Assembly (NCBI GenBank): GCA_019312835.1
Contig: JAFDCJ010000013.1
Span: forward strand, 1-37,240
Reading direction: 5' to 3'
DNA from: Deltaproteobacteria bacterium
GTDB taxonomy: Bacteria > Desulfobacterota > Desulfobacteria > Desulfobacterales > JAFDCJ01
DNA length: 37,240 bases
The notes under the pieces: model-generated
Databases searched by the model: none
Seen by the model: the letters and a program-made list of their open reading frames with translations, nothing else
Told to the model about the DNA's origin: nothing
Position numbers and translations under genes: made by a program
Shown: positions 32,782 to 37,240 of the stretch, in pieces
Numbering within the stretch: position 1 is the first letter of the stretch
How the letters are laid out: the number at the start of each line of letters is the position of its first letter

Positions 32782-33888
32782 ATGCCAAGCACTGTTTACT
32801 TCATCGATTTGAGAGCCAGCTACAGGGAAAACTTTGTCAGCAAACTGGGAAGATTACTGGAAGCCGCCGAACTGCAGCGGGTTGTAAAGAAAAGAGACCT
32901 GACGGCCGTCAAGCTGCATTTCGGCGAGCTGGGCAATACGGCCTTTGTCCGTCCGGTTTTTTTGCGGAAAATCGTCGACTGCATCAAGGCGGCCGGCGGC
33001 GTTCCCTTTTTAACCGATGCCAACACCCTTTACGTCGGCACCCGCAGTGATTCGCCCCATCACATTGCCACCGCCCTCCGCAACGGATTCGCCTACCCGG
33101 TGGTGGATGCGCCCATCATTATTGCCGACGGTTTGCGCGGCAAAAGCGAAACCGCGGTGACCATCAATCAAAAGCGGTTCAAGAAGGTCTACATCGGCAA
33201 GGAAATCGTTGAAGCCAATTCCCTTGTCTCCGTTGCCCACTTCAAGGGCCACGAGCTTTCCGGATTCGGCGGCGCCATTAAAAACACCGGCATGGGCTGC
33301 GCTTCGCGCAAGGGCAAACTGGCGCAGCACTCGGTGGTGGCCCCCAAGGTTAAAGCAAAAAAATGCGTGGGCTGCGGCGACTGTATTGTGCGCTGCTCCC
33401 AGAAGGCCATCGCCCTGGTCGAAACCAAGGCCAGGATCAGCGCCAAAAAGTGCATCGGCTGCGGCGAGTGCATCCTGATCTGCCCCAACCAGGCCATTGC
33501 GATTCAATGGAATGAGACCGTGCCGGTATTTTTAGAGAAAATGGTTGAATACACCCTGGGGGTTTTAAAAGGCAAGGAGAATCGGGCGATGTTCGTCAAC
33601 TTTATCACCGATGTGTCGCCGGCCTGTGACTGCCCGCCGTTTAACGATGCTCCCATTGTGCGCAACATCGGGGTGGTGGCATCCACCGACCCGATCGCCA
33701 TCGATCAGGCCTCGGTGGATCTGGTCAACCAGGAACGGGCCCTGCCGGATTCGTGCCTCAAAAAAAACAGGCTGCCCGGCAAGGACAAATTCAAGGCCAT
33801 CTATCCCGATATCGATTGGCCCATCCAGCTCGACTACGGTGAAAAACTGGGTTTGGGCAGCCGCAAATACAAGCTTGAAAGGATCTAG
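32782..33888 (+). CDS. DUF362 protein with two 4Fe-4S ferredoxin motifs
   Basis: The protein has 368 residues from the ATG at 32782 with GGAGG six bases upstream; an open frame reaches back to 32671, but without a binding site or family match. The DUF362 core includes TAVKLHFGELGN, PFLTDANTLY, VAHFKGHELSGFGGAIKNTGMGC and DPIAIDQASVDLV. Two ferredoxin motifs lie at Cys 195, 198, 201, 205 and 224, 227, 230, 234 (CVGCGDCIVRC and CIGCGECILIC), so it should carry two 4Fe-4S clusters and act in electron transfer. Such proteins are common in anaerobes, but the reaction is unknown. It is encoded alone; a remnant of the TAGAAG repeat follows the stop. Confidence 0.9.
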   Translation: MPSTVYFIDLRASYRENFVSKLGRLLEAAELQRVVKKRDLTAVKLHFGELGNTAFVRPVFLRKIVDCIKAAGGVPFLTDANTLYVGTRSDSPHHIATALRNGFAYPVVDAPIIIADGLRGKSETAVTINQKRFKKVYIGKEIVEANSLVSVAHFKGHELSGFGGAIKNTGMGCASRKGKLAQHSVVAPKVKAKKCVGCGDCIVRCSQKAIALVETKARISAKKCIGCGECILICPNQAIAIQWNETVPVFLEKMVEYTLGVLKGKENRAMFVNFITDVSPACDCPPFNDAPIVRNIGVVASTDPIAIDQASVDLVNQERALPDSCLKKNRLPGKDKFKAIYPDIDWPIQLDYGEKLGLGSRKYKLERI

Positions 33889-33943
33889 TTATAAAATCGG
33901 TGAACTTCTCGTGGGTAAAATGCATATTTGAGATGGCTTCTAG
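33889..33943. repeat. Remnant of the TAGAAG palindromic element
   Basis: TTTGAGATGGCTTCTAG (33927-33943) matches the end of the element at 1932-2077 (CTTCTA end, and TTGAGAT in the inverted left end). The other end and the centre are not recognisable. It separates the DUF362/ferredoxin gene from the convergent cyclase gene. Confidence 0.5.
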
Positions 33944-34567
33944 CTAACCCCGCAACAGAATTCTCGCCGGTGCACCATCCGCGCCCGTGATCTTCAGCGG
34001 CAGACAGAAGATTTCATATTCACCCGCAGGGATGTCAACCAGGCGAGCACCTTCCACCACCAGGACACCGGCTTCCAGCAAAAGGTGATGAACCGGTGAC
34101 CCCTTGCTCTCAGGGTGTTCTATGGAAAGACTGTCGATACCGACCAGGCGCACGCCACTGTCCACCAGATAACGGGCGCCGTCTTCGGTCAGATAAACCC
34201 CGGCCGCTTGATAGGATGACGCCAACAACAACGGACCGTTATCGGTTTTGAGCAAAACCTTCTTGTAATCGGCGACGGCAGCCTGTTCCAGTGCCCGCCG
34301 ATCAATTTGAGTGCATCCCCGGAGATCGGCCACCACACCCGGTCCCACCAGCGTTTTCAGTTCAATCTGATCGACCGTGGCACCCTTGTCAATGAAATGG
34401 GCCGGCGGGTCCACATGGGTGCCCAGGTGCGTTCCCATGGTGATGGTCGACAGGTTAAAGTCGTCACCGGTGCGTATCCGGGACACGGGCTCTTTTTTAA
34501 AAGGTGGATCCCCCGGAAAGACGATCATTTTTTCATGGATGGCAAGGGTTGCATCATAAATCTTCAC
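33944..34567 (-). CDS. Cyclase family protein (kynurenine formamidase-like hydrolase)
   Basis: The protein has 207 residues from the GTG at 34567, which has GAGGG eight bases upstream; a longer frame to 34699 reads through the DUF89 gene. The motif MGTHLGTHVDPPAHF is the metal-binding HxGTHxDxPxHF of the PF04199 cyclase family. Others are IVFPGDPPF and VGIDSLSIEHPESKGSPVHHLLLEAGVLVVE. The length fits KynB, which opens N-formylkynurenine, but the family also includes other cyclic amide hydrolases and the context is not tryptophan breakdown. It overlaps the DUF89 gene by 14 bases, so the two are translationally coupled. Confidence 0.88.
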   Translation of the reverse strand: MKIYDATLAIHEKMIVFPGDPPFKKEPVSRIRTGDDFNLSTITMGTHLGTHVDPPAHFIDKGATVDQIELKTLVGPGVVADLRGCTQIDRRALEQAAVADYKKVLLKTDNGPLLLASSYQAAGVYLTEDGARYLVDSGVRLVGIDSLSIEHPESKGSPVHHLLLEAGVLVVEGARLVDIPAGEYEIFCLPLKITGADGAPARILLRG

Positions 34568-35447
34568 GTTGAACGCCCTCTTTCCACCATGCCAGAAAGC
34601 TGTTGGCCGGTGCGTGAATATATCTTTGGATCGGCACGCATTTGACTTTGAACAGAAAAAACGCGGGTGCGGCCAGATCGCGGCTGTAAAGGGTTTCAAA
34701 ATTGGCCATGCCTTTTGAAATGACCAGGTCGGCTGAAGCGATCAGATCCAAAAAGTCCCTGGAAACCGTATCCCAGTCGATCCCGGCACCGTCGGTGCCC
34801 GTGTCCATCACGGCATCAAAGCTGTTTTCGAGCCCGGCGCCCTTCAGCTCTGCCCGTGTCAGGTCATTGAGTCCGGGACCGCCCTTCACAACCAGGATAG
34901 TTCTGCCGGACCTGGCGCGAACGTATCTATACAACGGCCCGTCAAAGTAGACCTCGCCGGCGTTGTCGGTGAGATATAAAACCCTGGCAGGTTTTTGGCG
35001 TAAACAGGCCTCGAGTTGATCGATGTCATCGCGGAAAAAGGAGATCTCATGCGCAAATGTACGGGGGATTTCGGCCAGGGCCTGCTCAGGGCTGATAAAA
35101 AAATCGAGATTGTTACCCAGGGCGGCAAAACTTACCCGCGACCGCAGGGTTGGGCCCACCTTCGCTTCGAGCTGTGTGAAAAGTTGGCGGGCCTGTTCCA
35201 TTTCCCGTGCTTTGAATTCGGCAAAGGGATCGTCCACCCCCGACAGGCGCCGGATCTCCCGCAGAATTCGGTTGGCAATCTGGGGCGAACTGGTCGGGTT
35301 CATTTCAGCATCGGCCAGAATCTGGCGCACGGCTGTCTCTGATTTTTCCAAGAGGCCGGGCCGGTCGTCAGCTGCCAGCGCAACAGCGTTTTGGGCCAGC
35401 GACATCAGGCAATCAATACATTGTGGGATGGGGTTTAACGGTTCCAT
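34554..35447 (-). CDS. DUF89/ARMT1-like metal-dependent phosphatase
   Basis: The protein has 297 residues. Features are an N-terminal PQCIDCLMSLAQN with a CxxC, a helical N-domain, and the active site: LYLTDNAGEVYFDGPL with the Asp/Asn metal ligands, VVKGGPGLNDLT and ISKGMANFETLY. Family members are cobalt/nickel/manganese-dependent damage-control phosphatases that remove phosphate from harmful sugar- or cofactor-phosphates. It overlaps the cyclase gene and is preceded by the PH-like membrane protein gene. A PfkB-type sugar kinase lies further upstream on the same strand, so a phosphorylated-sugar theme is possible but unproven. Confidence 0.87.
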   Translation of the reverse strand: MEPLNPIPQCIDCLMSLAQNAVALAADDRPGLLEKSETAVRQILADAEMNPTSSPQIANRILREIRRLSGVDDPFAEFKAREMEQARQLFTQLEAKVGPTLRSRVSFAALGNNLDFFISPEQALAEIPRTFAHEISFFRDDIDQLEACLRQKPARVLYLTDNAGEVYFDGPLYRYVRARSGRTILVVKGGPGLNDLTRAELKGAGLENSFDAVMDTGTDGAGIDWDTVSRDFLDLIASADLVISKGMANFETLYSRDLAAPAFFLFKVKCVPIQRYIHAPANSFLAWWKEGVQREDL

Positions 35448-35454
35448 GAAGTTC

Positions 35455-35889
35455 CTATCTCAAATTCTTGCCAATTGCGTCAGCCAGTCGCTCAGGTTCG
35501 TCGGTTCCAATACGATATTTCTTGCCAGACCTCAAGGTGATTTCAACAGCCTGGCGTCCTGAAACGTTGAATAGCCATCCATGTGGCGTTAGTCTTATAC
35601 CCCACCCGTAATACCATTTGTTGATAACCGGCTGGGCTTCAATTATCTCTGCTAAAAGAAATTTTTTTCCAATCAGGCCGCATCCGAATCGGCACCGGAC
35701 GAGGCCTCCCTTTACCTCAACCCGCAATGAATAAAAAAGAAGAATACAGATTATCAAAATTACGATGGCGAAGATCCCAAGCGGGTGCCAGCCATACCTG
35801 CTGAGTATGACAGCAGCAACGGCGATACCGGCTAATAATATTACCACCAGAGTTGTGCCGAACTGACGATGCCGATAGGCGGTTGTCAT
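35455..35889 (-). CDS. Small membrane protein with a PH-like C-terminal domain
   Basis: The protein has 144 residues from ATG 35889 (MTTAYRHRQF); an upstream TTG at 35919 would add ten residues but seems less likely. Two hydrophobic helices (about 14-36 and 40-56) are followed by a beta-rich domain with VEVKGGLVRCRFGCGLIGKKFLLAEI and FNVSGRQAVEITLRSGKKYRIGTD, which resembles bacterial PH-type domains. No function is known. It is the gene before DUF89 in the minus-strand run, seven bases from it. Confidence 0.7.
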   Translation of the reverse strand: MTTAYRHRQFGTTLVVILLAGIAVAAVILSRYGWHPLGIFAIVILIICILLFYSLRVEVKGGLVRCRFGCGLIGKKFLLAEIIEAQPVINKWYYGWGIRLTPHGWLFNVSGRQAVEITLRSGKKYRIGTDEPERLADAIGKNLR

Positions 35890-35915
35890 AAAACTTTTTC
35901 CGATGACAGTTAACT

Positions 35916-36773
35916 TCAATTTCGGTTTCTGATATCTGCATCAAAGTCTGCCTGCGGGCTTTCAAAGACCATGTTTTTTCCCTGGATAGGGCAACAAAAT
36001 TGCAGGGATGTGGCAGCTAGTTTTAAACCGGATTTATTCTTGTTGCCGCTGCCGTAAAGAGGGTCGCCGATCACCGGAAATCCGATGGACTCAAAATGAC
36101 GGCGAATCTGGTGTTTGCGGCCGGTGTGGATCGTCACCTCCACTGACGAGAAGTTCCCAACCGGATCATAGCTCCTGACGACATATTCGGTGACAGCCGG
36201 TTTGCCGTCCAGTGGCTGCTCGATGCGGCCTTTAGGACGCCGGTCAGCCAGATTGCCGAGCACCCGGGCGCGATAGTGTTTGTTGATTTGTTGCGACACG
36301 AAAAGGCCGGACAGCAAACCGGCCGATTTCTTATCGTGAGCAATAAGCAAGATGCCGGAGGTTTCACGGTCAAGGCGATGAACCGGGTACACTTCGCGCC
36401 GGGGCTTGAAGTGCAGCTCGACTTGCCGCAGCAGCGCGCAATGATCGCCGAATTTATTTCCCTGGGTGATCATTCCGGCGGGTTTATACCAGATGCTGTA
36501 GCGATGTTGATCGCTGATGCAATCGGGCCGATGGGGCGACAATGCCAGTAATTTGGCATCATAGTGGATTGACAGGTTATCGCCGATTTCAATTGCAGCC
36601 GTGGCCCGACGGAGACGATACGGCTTGCCTTTTCCCTTTTGATGCCAGACCGCTCCTTTGTTCATGGCATCCTTTATCCGGGTTTTAGAAAGCCCGGTAT
36701 GCTGTGCCAGAAAATCACAGGCCGTTGGGGGGTCATCTCTGCCAACCGCCTTTTCTAGGGTGAATTTTTGCAT
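35916..36773 (-). CDS. RluA-family pseudouridine synthase
   Basis: The protein has 285 residues. An N-terminal S4-like RNA-binding part (about 1-70) with LSKTRIKDAMNKGAVW precedes the catalytic domain. The RluA active-site motif HRLDRETSG carries the catalytic Asp, followed by HTGRKHQIRRHFESIGFPVIGDPLYG. It isomerises uridine in rRNA or tRNA; the exact target (RluA-, RluC- or TruC-like) is not clear. The downstream membrane-protein gene starts 26 bases after its stop. The PfkB gene upstream ends 11 bases before its ATG. Confidence 0.92.
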   Translation of the reverse strand: MQKFTLEKAVGRDDPPTACDFLAQHTGLSKTRIKDAMNKGAVWHQKGKGKPYRLRRATAAIEIGDNLSIHYDAKLLALSPHRPDCISDQHRYSIWYKPAGMITQGNKFGDHCALLRQVELHFKPRREVYPVHRLDRETSGILLIAHDKKSAGLLSGLFVSQQINKHYRARVLGNLADRRPKGRIEQPLDGKPAVTEYVVRSYDPVGNFSSVEVTIHTGRKHQIRRHFESIGFPVIGDPLYGSGNKNKSGLKLAATSLQFCCPIQGKNMVFESPQADFDADIRNRN

Positions 36774-36784
36774 GGCTACCTGTA

Positions 36785-37240
36785 TCAGGTATCGAGTGCT
36801 TTTTCTTCCAGCTTATCGGCGACCCGCAGGGCTTCTGCCATTTCAGGAACGCCGTTGCGCCCGCCGTATTCCCGGCAGGACAGGGAAGCCACGGCCACCG
36901 AGAATTTGACGGCCCGGGGCAGCTCAAATCCTTTTTTCAGGGCCAGCGCAAAGGCCGCATGAAAATTGTCGCCGGCACCGATGGTGTCCACCGCCCGCAC
37001 CGCCGGTGGGGCCACCCGGTACAGTTTTTCACCGTCCGCGTAATAGGCGCCGCTGGCGCCGCGGGTTACAATTAAACGCCCGGCCACCATCGCGTTGAGC
37101 TTGGCTATTTTTCGATTAAACGGCATATCTCCGAAATTCAATTTGTCGGATTCCAAAAATTCCGCCGAGGGAATGAAATAATCGGCGGCCGCCATGATAT
37201 CTTCAATGCCCGGACGCCACCGTTCGCAATCATAGACGAT
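36785..37240 (-). CDS. PfkB-family carbohydrate kinase, partial (N-terminus beyond window)
   Basis: The frame is open to the right edge and about 151 residues are visible. The visible part starts IVYDCERWRPGIEDIMAAADYFIPSAEFL, a typical PfkB middle, continues with VTRGASGAYY, and contains the PfkB signature DTIGAGDNFHAAF, whose Asp is the catalytic base, plus GGRNGVPEMAEAL near the end. The internal ATG at 37195 is not the real start. It phosphorylates a sugar or nucleoside; ribokinase-like is likely. The stop lies 11 bases before the pseudouridine synthase gene, suggesting an operon. Confidence 0.93.
   Translation of the reverse strand: MVYDCERWRPGIEDIMAAADYFIPSAEFLESDKLNFGDMPFNRKIAKLNAMVAGRLIVTRGASGAYYADGEKLYRVAPPAVRAVDTIGAGDNFHAAFALALKKGFELPRAVKFSVAVASLSCREYGGRNGVPEMAEALRVADKLEEKALDT

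Noticed and set aside
33189-33507. Overlapping minus-strand frames opposite the ferredoxin motifs
   Set aside because: They are antisense to the clear DUF362/ferredoxin gene and arise from its biased codon use.

Overview
The window looks like a stretch of chromosome from a Gram-negative anaerobe, most probably a sulfate-reducing member of the Desulfobacterota (Desulfobacterales-like). This rests on gene content: an outer-membrane TolC protein, FtsEX with an EnvC-type activator, a B12-binding radical SAM protein, an AmmeMemoRadiSam-type radical SAM enzyme, two DUF362 proteins, a MoeA fused to a periplasmic-binding-like domain, and gene-dense DNA with long degenerate repeats between genes. The taxonomic call is inference. 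I see no phage, plasmid, IS transposase, CRISPR array, tRNA or rRNA.

Layout. 1-1873 (-) is the 5' part of a membrane sensor histidine kinase running off the left edge. 2337-3716 (+) is a B12-binding radical SAM enzyme. 3744-10846 (-) is a cell-envelope and division operon read tolC, ftsE, ftsX, envC-like, ctpA, yibQ-like. A probable small RNA (6S-like) with its own promoter and terminator lies at about 10912-11085, before pyrE (11229-11798, +). Next come queD and dnaJ (-), an MFS transporter (-), a MoeA-PBP fusion and a second MoeA (both -), then a DEAD-box RNA helicase, a methyltransferase and a radical SAM enzyme (+). A second MFS transporter (-) is followed by a 725-base AT-rich gap that holds a 28-residue micro-ORF. 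An amidohydrolase and a DUF362 protein (+) follow. 27080-31896 (-) is a thiamine operon, thiB-thiP-thiQ plus thiamine pyrophosphokinase, behind a promoter, a TPP riboswitch and an intrinsic terminator. The right end carries a YkgJ-like cysteine-cluster protein (-), a DUF362/ferredoxin protein (+), and a minus-strand run of cyclase, DUF89, a small membrane protein, a pseudouridine synthase and a partial PfkB kinase.

How genes work together. The division operon couples an FtsEX transporter to a periplasmic LytM activator whose first zinc-binding His is replaced, and adds a C-terminal processing protease and a YibQ-like deacetylase-fold protein. The thiamine operon imports thiamine or its phosphates and makes TPP, and TPP should shut the operon off through the riboswitch. 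The two MoeA proteins point to molybdenum or tungsten cofactor insertion, with the fused domain as a possible extra ligand sensor.

The most unusual feature is between the genes. At least ten intergenic spaces carry degenerate arrays with a strict 7-base (twice 8-base) period, usually as two facing arms that could fold into one long imperfect hairpin. The motif differs from place to place while period and architecture stay the same. A second intergenic family is a palindromic element of about 147 bp ending in TAGAAG/CTTCTA: two full copies, one of which supplies the last codons and stop of thiP, and one remnant.
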